From: Leptogranulimonas caecicola | GTDB taxonomy: Bacteria; Actinomycetota; Coriobacteriia; Coriobacteriales; Atopobiaceae | Assembly: GCF_023168405.1 (NCBI RefSeq) | Contig: NZ_AP025285.1 | Span: 742,001 to 806,000 of the forward strand | Direction of reading: 5' to 3' | DNA: 64,000 nt | In this document: positions 28,355 to 36,711 of the stretch, piece by piece | Position numbering within the stretch: the first letter of the stretch is position 1 | Layout: each line of letters begins with the position of its first letter | Notes under the pieces: generated by a model | The model's input: only the letters and a program-made list of their open reading frames with translations | Database searches by the model: none | Told to the model about the DNA's origin: nothing | Translations under genes and position numbers: made by a program

Positions 28355-28630
28355 GGAATAATTTCAGGAAGCTATAAGAAATAATGTGCATTACAGTGAA
28401 TGTGGGTTCTACAGGCGGGTATCAGAAACCCATATCAACGTTGAATATGCTTTCTCAAAACAATGGTAACAAACGCCAGGTTTTTGGACATATATTCACC
28501 GCTGGAATTATATATAAACGCAGGTTAATGGATTAATAGGTTAACAGTTGCCTACTTAATTCTCTCCCTAAAATTGGGGATGCCTGTGTAGAGACATCTC
28601 GCGTCTGGCACAGCTACGAAAGGGGAGAGC

Positions 28631-29404
28631 ATGCTTATCGTCTCAGACTGCATGATGGTTCCCGTTCGTTCTGATATCAGTGTGAGGACGGCTCCAGAGC
28701 TTAAAGACCATATCGAAGAGCTTATGAACGGCGGCTGCCATCGCATCATCTTGGATATGGACAAAGTTGGCTATATCGATTCGGCAGGCATTGCGCTCAT
28801 CCTGTCGCTCTCTCGCAAGATGCGCGCTATGGGTGGTCTGTTGACCTTGGTGAACGTCTCAGAGATGGTAAACCATATTTTGAGCGTAGGATGCCTGGTC
28901 CCCTTCATTCCTTGTTTGGCGAAACAGTCGTCAAAGGCTGCGGTGCCCGCATTGCCGGTGGGTTCCAAGCCGTCAAAGCGTCTTACGGTTCGCATCGAGC
29001 CAGATACCCTCCAAGATGCGCGAGAGCGCTTGCGCGAGTTTTTGGAGGTGCTGCCTCTGTCCAGCAGCGAGCTCTATGACATCATCTTGGCTGCCGGCGA
29101 GGCTATGGGCAACTGCGTGCTTCATACAGATTCGGGCATCGGCTATCTTACCTGCGCCCTCTATCCTGACCGTTTGGTGATGGAGGCGGTGGACAGCGGG
29201 CCTGGGTTCGAGATCGCCCCGGATGTCGACCCCGTGGTGACTCTGGAGCATGGGCGCGGCATCAAGATCATGCGCCTTCTATGCGACGACGTTGAGATCA
29301 AGAAAAAGCCTGTGGGCCATGGCACCATCGTGCGGCTGGTAAAGATGCTGCAGCAGGGCGCTGAGCCACTGGAAAAAGGCATGTTTGAGATTCTTTCTGC
29401 CTAG
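28631..29404 (+). CDS. STAS - HATPase fusion (anti-anti-sigma joined to anti-sigma-type kinase)
   Basis: The protein has 257 residues, after GGGGAG. Residues about 1-95 are an STAS domain with the phosphorylatable serine in KVGYIDSAGIALILS (Ser51). A linker at 95-115 leads to a GHKL ATPase domain at about 115-245. That domain has the N-box in AAGEAMGNCVLH (Asn161), the G1 box DSGPGFE and the G2-like EHGRGIKIMRLLCDD. In partner switching these are normally separate proteins: the antagonist (RsbV) is phosphorylated by the kinase (RsbW). Here both are in one chain, so self-phosphorylation is possible. No sigma factor lies next to it. The PP2C phosphatase upstream could reset the serine. Confidence 0.87.
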   Translation: MLIVSDCMMVPVRSDISVRTAPELKDHIEELMNGGCHRIILDMDKVGYIDSAGIALILSLSRKMRAMGGLLTLVNVSEMVNHILSVGCLVPFIPCLAKQSSKAAVPALPVGSKPSKRLTVRIEPDTLQDARERLREFLEVLPLSSSELYDIILAAGEAMGNCVLHTDSGIGYLTCALYPDRLVMEAVDSGPGFEIAPDVDPVVTLEHGRGIKIMRLLCDDVEIKKKPVGHGTIVRLVKMLQQGAEPLEKGMFEILSA

Positions 29405-29569
29405 AGATTTCTCTCACGCGTATAGAGATGCTGCAGCCTAAAGGGCACAACGCGCGTTGGTAGGTCCTGTGATCCAGCCTCATGCACAGCGTTTCGCTTT
29501 ATGGGCCCCCGCCACAGGCAAATTGGACGTACACAACAACTTCGACCCCAATGGCAGATGAAAAAGAAA

Positions 29570-29595
29570 AGCCGGGACTTCAAGGAGTCCCGGCT
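29570..29595 (-). terminator. Terminator of the tRNA-Gln/Glu/Glu cluster
   Basis: On the reverse strand AGCCGGGACT pairs with AGTCCCGGCT around a six-base loop and is followed by TTTCTTTTT. It may also stop transcription coming from the STAS gene. Confidence 0.9.
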
Positions 29596-29604
29596 TGCAA
29601 CTTA

Positions 29605-29681
29605 TGGTAGCCCGTACCAGATTCGAACTGGTGATCTCCGCCTTGAGAGGGCGGCGTCCTGAACCGCTAGACGAACGGGCC
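29605..29681 (-). tRNA. tRNA-Glu (CTC), second copy
   Basis: The reverse strand reads GGCCCGTTCGTCTAGCGG at the 5' end, anticodon loop CTCTCAA (anticodon CTC), T-arm ACCAG-TTCGAAT-CTGGT, and acceptor ACGGGCT with discriminator A and an encoded CCA (29605-29607). The first acceptor pair is G-U. It is identical to the copy 111 bases upstream in the transcript. Confidence 0.96.
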
Positions 29682-29715
29682 ATAAAAATGGGGCAGGGAG
29701 CCCCAGGGAAAAGCG

Positions 29716-29792
29716 TGGTAGCCCGTACCAGATTCGAACTGGTGATCTCCGCCTTGAGAGGGCGGCGTCCTGAACCGCTAGACGAACGGGCC
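29716..29792 (-). tRNA. tRNA-Glu (CTC), first copy
   Basis: The sequence is identical to the neighbouring tRNA-Glu over the full gene and CCA. About 34 bases separate the two. It probably belongs to one transcript with tRNA-Gln. Confidence 0.96.
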
Positions 29793-29804
29793 ATAACCCA
29801 AGAA

Positions 29805-29878
29805 TGGCTGAGCCAGAGAGAATCGAACTCCCATTGACGGAACCAGAATCCGCTGTCCTACCGTTAGACGATGGCTCA
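29805..29878 (-). tRNA. tRNA-Gln (CTG)
   Basis: On the reverse strand the acceptor arms TGAGCCA/TGGCTCA, the anticodon loop TTCTGGT (anticodon CTG) and the T-arm GGGAG-TTCGATT-CTCTC are visible. Discriminator G and an encoded CCA are present. Confidence 0.95.
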
Positions 29879-29912
29879 AGCTTTTGGGGCCGATTGCTCG
29901 GCGCGAGTAGTT

Positions 29913-29941
29913 ACTTTACGTCATGGGGCACGCTCGTGCAA
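29913..29941 (-). promoter_or_regulatory. Promoter of the reverse-strand tRNA cluster
   Basis: On the reverse strand TTGCAC and TAAAGT are separated by exactly 17 bases, 35 bases upstream of tRNA-Gln. Confidence 0.65.
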
Positions 29942-30110
29942 GCCTAAATTGGTCCAATAAGGCAATTTGGTGCAGGTTGTGAAGGCGCCTGCACAACCGT
30001 CACGGTTTTGTCGTGGGGTCTTAGCAGTTGCCCCTAGGCCTTGGAGCCAAGATGGCCATAATCCTATAACAGCTTGGTATTGGGTGGCGCGGGTTGCAGA
30101 AGGGAGGGCT

Positions 30111-31727
30111 ATGGAAGAGCAAGAGAATAGGTCGAGTCACCCTCCTTTGGATGAGGGGAGCTCCGCTGCTTCCAATCTACAGCCCTCTACTGACTCCTCC
30201 AACACTCCTGAAGGCCCCTCTCTTGAGGCTCTGGAGCTGTTGGAGCAACCGCTGGAAGACGCCCTAGGCTTCTTTGACATCCCAACATCAGAGGGTACAC
30301 CCTCCTCCAAGGAGCCTGCCGCTCAGGTTCCTCCAGAGCCCGGCTCTACGGCTCCTTCCTCTTACCCTGTCCCATCCACCCCTGAGCAGCCAACTGCCGA
30401 TGCAGGGGTTTCTCGGCAGCGAAAAAAACCAGCCAACCTCAAGATAGGGGTTGCGGGAGCCAGGCATCACAGGTCGCAAAAAGCTTCCTCTACCAATGCC
30501 TATGCGGCAGCAGCTGGGGCTCGCAAGGCCTCGGGTGCCCAGAAGCCCGCACCTCAGGGGGTGGCGGGTTCAAGGACCAAGGCGTCGGTGTCCAAGAAGA
30601 CAGTCGGGCCAAAGACCCGCGTGGGGCAAGAGGAGAGCCAGGACCAAAAGAAGGCGCGCAAAGGCGCGCTGTTTATGGTGGGCGTGCTGGCTGCCTACGC
30701 GCTTTGGATCTTCATGAGTGGCCAGTTCGACGAGTTCGTGGGTGCGCTCAACGGGGCCGATGCAGGCTGGTTTGTAGCCGGCATGCTGGTCATGAGCTTC
30801 AACTTCGTCTTTGGCGCCCTGGCGTTCGTGCTGGCAGCCTATATCGATCCTACGAGTCCTTTGGGCGTGCGCGACTGCATGTCGGTGGAGGCAAACGGCG
30901 TGCTCTTTGGCAATCTCACGCCCATGAGCACGGGTACCATGCCGGCGCAGATCTATAGGCTCACCCAGGCGGGCTTGGATGTGGGGGCGGCTTCTGCCAC
31001 GCAGCTCACGCGTTTTGTGATCTACCAGGCTGGCGAGGTAGTAGTAGCTGCAACACTGTTGCTGCTGCGCTTCGACTTCTTCTTGCACACCTATGGAGAC
31101 ATCGTCTTCTTGAATATTGTGGTGTTTATCATTCAGACGCTCCAGGCCGCAGGCCTGCTGGTGGTCTGCCTGTTCCCGCGCTTTGTGACCCGTGTGGGCA
31201 ACTGGGGTCTAAGGTTTGCCAGCCGCCATGGGTGGTTTAGTGCAGAGCGCGTAAAGCGCTACTCCGACGTGCTCAACAACCAGGTGCGTTCCTTTGGCGG
31301 CACCTTCCGCGACTCCTTCAGGCACATGGGCTCGCTGGCCCTTACGCTTCTGGTGACCTTGGGCCAGATGCTCTGCTTTTACGCGGTGCCCTGGTTTGTG
31401 CTCCGCGCGTTTGGCGGCGACGCAGATTTTGTCACCTGTCTCGCCGCAGCTTCCATGGTGCAGATGATTGGCAATTCTGTGCCGCTTCCCGGTGGCACCG
31501 GTGGCAACGAGGCCGGCTTCGCGCTGTTCTTTGGCCCCATTTTTGGCGCTGCCGCTACTGCGGGCTTCATCGTATGGCGCCTCATCACGTTCTTCATCCC
31601 TACGCTGGCTGCCTTCCCGCTTATGGCGTTGAGCTCGTCGCATAACAAGTCCATTTATCAGCGCTGGCAGCATTTTCGCACGCGCAAGGGCAGGCGCGCC
31701 CAGGTGTTCGTCTCTCGCAAGAAATAG
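30111..31727 (+). CDS. Lysylphosphatidylglycerol synthase transmembrane-like protein
   Basis: The ATG at 30111 follows GGGAGGG and gives 538 residues. Residues 1-215 are low-complexity, rich in Ser, Pro, Ala, Gln and Lys, and probably disordered. About eight membrane segments follow from residue 218, with the family signature NSVPLPGGTGGNEAGFALFF near the C-terminus. This membrane domain (UPF0104, the flippase-like part of MprF) occurs without the lysyl-transferase domain in many bacteria; the substrate is unknown, probably a lipid. A paralogue faces it on the opposite strand. A full dispersed motif lies in the disordered region at 30406 and encodes GVSRQR. Confidence 0.87.
   Translation: MEEQENRSSHPPLDEGSSAASNLQPSTDSSNTPEGPSLEALELLEQPLEDALGFFDIPTSEGTPSSKEPAAQVPPEPGSTAPSSYPVPSTPEQPTADAGVSRQRKKPANLKIGVAGARHHRSQKASSTNAYAAAAGARKASGAQKPAPQGVAGSRTKASVSKKTVGPKTRVGQEESQDQKKARKGALFMVGVLAAYALWIFMSGQFDEFVGALNGADAGWFVAGMLVMSFNFVFGALAFVLAAYIDPTSPLGVRDCMSVEANGVLFGNLTPMSTGTMPAQIYRLTQAGLDVGAASATQLTRFVIYQAGEVVVAATLLLLRFDFFLHTYGDIVFLNIVVFIIQTLQAAGLLVVCLFPRFVTRVGNWGLRFASRHGWFSAERVKRYSDVLNNQVRSFGGTFRDSFRHMGSLALTLLVTLGQMLCFYAVPWFVLRAFGGDADFVTCLAAASMVQMIGNSVPLPGGTGGNEAGFALFFGPIFGAAATAGFIVWRLITFFIPTLAAFPLMALSSSHNKSIYQRWQHFRTRKGRRAQVFVSRKK
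30406..30420 (+). repeat. Dispersed motif, full match, inside a coding region
   Basis: GGGTTTCTCGGCAGC lies in the part of the gene that encodes the disordered N-terminal tail. Confidence 0.85.
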
Positions 31728-31869
31728 CTTGCAGTGCGAGGGCTTATAGGCCGCTACGCCTACGCTGGCATGCATGGCGACACATCGGCACACATGGCGG
31801 CGCCTATCCAGCGAACCCATCTGTCCATGAGCATGCTCGTGGCCCTCGAACGATGTGGCGTCCCAGGGC

Positions 31870-31885
31870 CACGAAGGCCTTCGTG
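31870..31885. terminator. 16-base perfect palindrome between convergent genes
   Basis: CACGAAGGCCTTCGTG is fully self-complementary and lies between the two converging membrane-protein genes. There is no T-tract, so a terminator role is only likely. Confidence 0.4.
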
Positions 31886-31906
31886 TGCAGGCTCTCTACT
31901 TAATAG

Positions 31907-33199
31907 TTAATCATCGAGCCGCTTCACAAGCCTGCGCAGGCGCTGGCGCAGGGTAGGGGCGCTGTCAGGCGTGCGCACGAGCGTGGCGGCTCCGCAAAGG
32001 GCGGTGTAGAGGTAGTAGGTCACCAAGCGCCACAGGATATAGCCGGCAGCGGCCGTCGATCCCATCCAAGGGGCAAAAAAGGTGGCGAAGGAGGCTTCGA
32101 TGCCGCCGGTGCCACCGGGCAAAGGAATGGCGCTGGCCAAGAGCTGCACCATTGATCCTGCGCAGACCACCAGCCAAAAGTCCACCTGAATGTTCAAGGC
32201 CTGCAGCACAAACCAAGGGGAGCAAAAGATGCAGAACTGTTGCAGGACGGACACCACAAGCATACCCAGCATGACCCACTTGTGCCTCACTGCAGCCTTA
32301 AAGGTGGTGGAGAACTGAGTCACCTGGTTAGAGATGGCCTTCGACCAGCCATCGGCTTTGATCCCCATCCCAAACAGGTCGCGCCTTTTTATCCATCCAC
32401 ACAGCCGCTCGCCCAGTCTGGCCACCCATTGAGGACGCAGGCACATCACCAGCAGTGCCATGGCCTGGATGAGCTTGAATCCAAAGACAGCCACGTTGAT
32501 CCACACCACGGCTCCGTAGTGGCTGAAGAAGTAGGGCCAGTTGCACAGCAAAAGACCACCTGCGAGAAGGATCTCCGCTGCTTGGAATAGCAAAAAACGG
32601 TTGATCTGCACTGCGGTGGCCGAGCCAAAATCCAGCCCTGCCTCCAGCAGGCGCCAGATCTGCCCGGGCACCGAGCCGGCCATCATTGGCGTGAGGTTGC
32701 CAAAGAAGGTGCCGGCTGCCTCCACCGACACCAGGTCCAAAAAGCCCACAGGCGCCTTGCGCGCGATAAGGGTTTCCAGCACAAACGCCAGGGTGCCAAA
32801 GAGCAAGTAGAGGCCCATGACTCCTACCATGGCCAGCATCCACACCAGCTTTGCCTGGTCCAGCGCCTCCCTAAAGGATTGGCCCTGTCCCGACGCTTCG
32901 ATATACGCCAGGCTCACTATCAGCACCGCTGCCATGAACAGGCCGCCAATGACGGCCTTGCGCGTGTTGGAGCGGGCGCGTGCCTTGGAATCTGCGGCGT
33001 CTTTGCCGCCAGTGAGTTCGCCTAACGCCTCTAGAGCCTCGCCTTTGGTGGAATAGTCGATGGTATCGAAGGCGTTCAGCGGGGGCTTATTGGCGGCATC
33101 CGCCTCCTTGGGTTCCTGCCGAGAAGAGATTGCGCTTGCATCAGGCGCTTGTGCCGCAGGTGCCGCGTTGGAGGTTGAACGTGAAGGGATCGAGGCCAT
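31907..33199 (-). CDS. Lysylphosphatidylglycerol synthase transmembrane-like protein (paralogue)
   Basis: The protein has 430 residues. Residues 1-80 are a hydrophilic, probably disordered leader; about eight membrane segments then follow the same plan as in the convergent gene. Shared motifs include the segment FGNLTPM(M/S) with a downstream Pro-x-Gln-Ile, and SAIPLPGGTGGIEASFATFF near the end. The two genes point at each other with 179 bases between their ends, so they are an inverted duplicated pair. A variant of the dispersed motif, read on the coding strand as TCTTCTCGGCAGG near 33118, encodes SSRQE. Confidence 0.87.
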   Translation of the reverse strand: MASIPSRSTSNAAPAAQAPDASAISSRQEPKEADAANKPPLNAFDTIDYSTKGEALEALGELTGGKDAADSKARARSNTRKAVIGGLFMAAVLIVSLAYIEASGQGQSFREALDQAKLVWMLAMVGVMGLYLLFGTLAFVLETLIARKAPVGFLDLVSVEAAGTFFGNLTPMMAGSVPGQIWRLLEAGLDFGSATAVQINRFLLFQAAEILLAGGLLLCNWPYFFSHYGAVVWINVAVFGFKLIQAMALLVMCLRPQWVARLGERLCGWIKRRDLFGMGIKADGWSKAISNQVTQFSTTFKAAVRHKWVMLGMLVVSVLQQFCIFCSPWFVLQALNIQVDFWLVVCAGSMVQLLASAIPLPGGTGGIEASFATFFAPWMGSTAAAGYILWRLVTYYLYTALCGAATLVRTPDSAPTLRQRLRRLVKRLDD

Positions 33200-33301
33200 A
33201 GATGAGGATGTCCTTTCGTTCAGGCATGACGAAAGATCTATTCCCCTTTATTCGCTCGGACTCCTCAAAGGGGGTCAGTGATACGCAGCTTATTCAAGAG
33301 A

Positions 33302-34870
33302 TCAGTCGCAGGCGCCGCAATCGGCGCAGACTGAGGGGCAGACGGCCAGGCCGCCTTGAGCGGTCTCGCGCAGGCTCACGGGCAGCGAGTTTCCCACCAT
33401 GACCATGGCTGCAACTGCCTCGTCGAAGGGAACCGGACTCACCACGCCGGAGAGCGAAAGCTGGGCTGCGGTCATGGCATTGGCAACGCCAATGGCGTTG
33501 CGGTTTTGGCAGGGGAACTCCACCAACCCTTGCACAGGGTCGCATACCAGGCCCAACAGGTTTCCAAGAGCAATGGCGGCGGCGTTAAGGCACGCTTCGG
33601 GGCTTCCATAAAGCATTTGGCAAAGGCCTGCAGCGGCCATGGCAGATGCTGTGCCCACCTCGGCCTGGCAGCCGCCCTCGGCGCCGGAGACGCTGCCATT
33701 GGCAGTGACGATGGCACCCACCGCGGAGGCGCACCACAGGGCGCTGGGCAGACGGTCGAAAGACCCCAGGGCTTCGGCGCAGGCAATGAGGGCACCTGGC
33801 ACCACGCCAGCAGAGCCGGCGGTGGGCGCAGCCACAATGACGCCCATAGCGGCCGAGCGCTCCAATACCGCCATGGCATAGGCGCAGGCGTTGGAGAGGG
33901 TGAGCCCCAAAAGAGGCTCTGCCAGCTGCCGGCGATGGCTAAAGACGTCCTTGGCCTGTCCGTGCAAGAAGCCGCCCAAAGAGCGCTGAGGTTCCTTGAT
34001 GGTAGAGGCTACCTCGGCCTTCATGGCATCCATCACGCGATCCATGGCCTTATCGGCAGTCTCAAGAGATCCCAGCAGCGATCCCTCGCGGCGTCTCATG
34101 GCAGCTCCTATGGAGCAGGGCTCGGCGGCGCATAGGGCCAAAAGATCGGCGCCGCAGGAAAAATCTGATTGAATGGCGCCCTTCTCGTTCAAGGGCAGCG
34201 CGCCGGGGATGGTGATGGAAGTGGCAAAGGACGCCCCGGCGCGTTCGCGAATAGTCTCCACCATGATGTGGTCTAAGGCCTCATCCAGCTCCACAATGGT
34301 GTAGGCGTCGCCTCCGCGCTCGTTCCTAAAGGTGCGTATGGTAGCAATATTGATAAAGTCCTCAGACAGGGCGCCGCAGATCTTGGCCAGCACTCCCGGC
34401 TTGTCGCGGTGATGGATGAGCAGTGTAGGGTATTCGCCTCCAATGGAGACAGCCACATTGTCCACGGAGGAAATGCGCACCCGCCCGCCTCCCACAGACT
34501 CGCCGCGCACGGTGAGGGCGGTGCCGTCTGCCAAGGTCATAGCAATGGAGACAGTGTTGGGATGCAGCGAGACGTCCTCGTCGGCGATGGTGAAGTGCAC
34601 CTCAAGGCCGGCTTCTTGAGCCAGCTCGAAAGAGTCGCGGATGCGTTCGTCGTCGGTGTCCAAGCCCAGCATGCCGGCCACCAAGGCCCGGTTGGTGCCG
34701 TGGCCCAGGTAGGTGCGGGCAAAGGAGTTGTAGAGGGTGAAGTCCACGGCCACCACGGGCGCCGACGCGAGTTCTCGGGCCACGCGCGCCAGGCGCAAGG
34801 CGCCGGCGGTATGCGAGCTGGACGGGCCCACCATGATGGGCCCCAAAATCTCAAAGGCGCTGGGCAGCAT
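33302..34870 (-). CDS. sdaA: L-serine dehydratase, iron-sulfur-dependent, single chain with ACT domain
   Basis: The ATG at 34870 has TAGGAG upstream; 522 residues. The enzyme deaminates L-serine to pyruvate and ammonia. The beta-type domain comes first (EILGPIMVGPSSSHTAGALRLA), then an ACT domain (YPTLLIHHRDKPGVLAKICGAL, about 150-220), then the alpha-type catalytic domain. Iron-sulfur ligands are likely in GAEGGCQAEVG, CDPVQG and FPCQNRN. The very C-terminus CPSVCADCGACD has four cysteines; in a structurally known relative the terminal Cys enters the active site and caps the cluster. Many Gram-positives split these parts into two genes. The ACT domain suggests allosteric control by an amino acid. 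Confidence 0.93.
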   Translation of the reverse strand: MLPSAFEILGPIMVGPSSSHTAGALRLARVARELASAPVVAVDFTLYNSFARTYLGHGTNRALVAGMLGLDTDDERIRDSFELAQEAGLEVHFTIADEDVSLHPNTVSIAMTLADGTALTVRGESVGGGRVRISSVDNVAVSIGGEYPTLLIHHRDKPGVLAKICGALSEDFINIATIRTFRNERGGDAYTIVELDEALDHIMVETIRERAGASFATSITIPGALPLNEKGAIQSDFSCGADLLALCAAEPCSIGAAMRRREGSLLGSLETADKAMDRVMDAMKAEVASTIKEPQRSLGGFLHGQAKDVFSHRRQLAEPLLGLTLSNACAYAMAVLERSAAMGVIVAAPTAGSAGVVPGALIACAEALGSFDRLPSALWCASAVGAIVTANGSVSGAEGGCQAEVGTASAMAAAGLCQMLYGSPEACLNAAAIALGNLLGLVCDPVQGLVEFPCQNRNAIGVANAMTAAQLSLSGVVSPVPFDEAVAAMVMVGNSLPVSLRETAQGGLAVCPSVCADCGACD

Positions 34871-34994
34871 AGTTGCTCCTAATGGGTGGGCCGCCACCTT
34901 GCCAGGCGACGGCCGCACAAAGACGTGAGTATGAGAGCGCAAGGCTCAAGCAACAGGGCATATCGGGCTGGTCGCATCGCCCCTTAGGCTCTAT

Positions 34995-35010
34995 GGATGC
35001 CGAGAAGCCC
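34995..35010 (-). repeat. Dispersed motif variant downstream of gltX
   Basis: On the reverse strand it reads GGGCTTCTCGGCATCC, placed eight bases after the gltX stop, in the same sense as gltX. Confidence 0.65.
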
Positions 35011-35017
35011 TTGGCCC

Positions 35018-36514
35018 CTAGGCCTCGGAGCTTTCCTGGGCGATGCGTGTCAGAGCGGCATCGATGCGTGCCAACACGGAGACTTTGCCCAAAAGCTCCA
35101 GAGTTTCGCCCAAAGGAGGAGAGACCAGAGAGCCGGTGGCGGCGGCACGCACAGCTCCAAAGAAGGTGCGCTTCTTAAGGTCGGTGGCCTCCTGGGCGGC
35201 AGCCAGGGCATTGTCGATGGCGCTGGCGTCAAAGTCGTCCAAAGGCTCCAGGGCGGCGCGGGCCAGCTCCAGAGATTGCTGGCAGCCGTCGGCCAAAAGC
35301 CCCTTCTTCAAGGCTTTGGGATCGATCTTAGGAGTATCGCCGGCATAGAGGAAGCGGGCCAGGTCCACCACCTCGGGCGCCTTCTTGGTGCGGGGCTTGA
35401 GCACCGAGGCCAGAAGGCCAAACCACTCAGGACGCGCATCTACGCAGCCCGGCTGTTCCAAGCCTGCAGCTACCAGCTGGGGCTCGATGACGTCGCGGGC
35501 AAAGTCCATGTCGTCTTTGGCCATGAGGTAGTGGCTGTTGATCCAATCCAGCTTGGCCGGGTCAAAGGTGGCCGGGTTTTTGGAGACGTGGTCCAACGAG
35601 AACTCGCGGGCCAGCACCTCTCGAGGCACGATGGTGGTGTCGCCGTCCAGCGACCAGCCCAAAAGCGCAAGGTAATTGACGAAAGCCTCAGAATCGTAGC
35701 CGGCATCGCGATACTCTTCCACCGAGGTGGCTCCGTGGCGTTTGGAGAGCTTCTTGCCGTCTGCCCCCAAAATCATGGAGATGTGGGCGAACTCGGGCAC
35801 CGGATAGCCCAGCGCCTCATAGACCATCACCTGGCGCGGGGTGTTCGACAGGTGGTCGTCGCCGCGGATTACATGGGTGATGCCCATGAGCGCATCGTCC
35901 ACCACGGTGGTGAAGTTGTAGGTGGGGGTGCCATCGCTGCGCACGATGACAAAGTCGTCCAGCTCGCGGGCGTTAAAGGTCACATCCCCATGGACAGCGT
36001 CGTGCACCACCACGTCGCCGCGATCCTCGGGCACCTTGATGCGCAGCACGTAGGGCTCTCCAGACTCCATACGAGCGCGAGCCTCAGTGGGATCGATATT
36101 CCGGCACCTGCGTTGGTAGCCCTGGAAGGGATCCTTGCGTGCTTGGGCTGCCTTGCGGTCTGCTTCCAGCTGATCCGGCGTACAAAAGCAAGGGTAGGCT
36201 TTGCCCTCATCCAACAGCTTTTGGGCGGCCTTGCGATAGATATCCAGGCGCTCAGTCTGTTTGTAGGGAGCGCAGGGGCCGCCCACCTGAGGGCCCTCGT
36301 CCCAGTCCAAGCCCAGCCACCGCATGGCGCGCAAGATGATGCCCTCGTTCTCGCTGGTAGAGCGTGTGGGATCAGTGTCGTCGATACGCAGGATAAAGGT
36401 ACCGCCGTGAGCCCTGGCAAACGCCCAGTTATAAATGGCAGTACGGGCGCCGCCTACATGAAGCTTGCCGGTAGGGGACGGCGCAAAACGCACGCGCACG
36501 GATGTATCGCTCAA
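35018..36514 (-). CDS. gltX: Glutamyl-tRNA synthetase
   Basis: The protein has 498 residues. It charges tRNA-Glu, of which two identical genes lie 5 kb away. The class I signature FAPSPTGKLHVGGARTA (HIGH equivalent HVGG), the Glu-binding RIDDTDPTRS, the zinc-region cysteines in YPCFCT and RRCRN, and the KMSKS equivalent KLSKRHG are visible. The C-terminal anticodon-binding alpha-helical region follows. Whether it is a discriminating enzyme, or also makes Glu-tRNA-Gln for an amidotransferase, cannot be settled here. Confidence 0.97.
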   Translation of the reverse strand: MSDTSVRVRFAPSPTGKLHVGGARTAIYNWAFARAHGGTFILRIDDTDPTRSTSENEGIILRAMRWLGLDWDEGPQVGGPCAPYKQTERLDIYRKAAQKLLDEGKAYPCFCTPDQLEADRKAAQARKDPFQGYQRRCRNIDPTEARARMESGEPYVLRIKVPEDRGDVVVHDAVHGDVTFNARELDDFVIVRSDGTPTYNFTTVVDDALMGITHVIRGDDHLSNTPRQVMVYEALGYPVPEFAHISMILGADGKKLSKRHGATSVEEYRDAGYDSEAFVNYLALLGWSLDGDTTIVPREVLAREFSLDHVSKNPATFDPAKLDWINSHYLMAKDDMDFARDVIEPQLVAAGLEQPGCVDARPEWFGLLASVLKPRTKKAPEVVDLARFLYAGDTPKIDPKALKKGLLADGCQQSLELARAALEPLDDFDASAIDNALAAAQEATDLKKRTFFGAVRAAATGSLVSPPLGETLELLGKVSVLARIDAALTRIAQESSEA

Positions 36515-36711
36515 AACAACTCCTTACAGGCCAAAACTCAGCCGCTCGTGTATCCGACCAATCCCCAAGATCTGCATCCTAGGGCTTAGCTGCCGTTTCA
36601 TGGTACACCGCAAGAGGGGCTACCCTTAAGACCTCACAGCTTGTCCGTCTGCAAGATGGCAAACGCTGCCAAGAAACCCTTCCATCCCACCGGCACCTTC
36701 GCCATCCCAGG

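Noticed and set aside
29595-29837. An open frame across the tRNA-Glu pair
   Set aside because: The sequence is fully explained by two identical tRNA genes; the repeated peptide mirrors the tRNA duplication.
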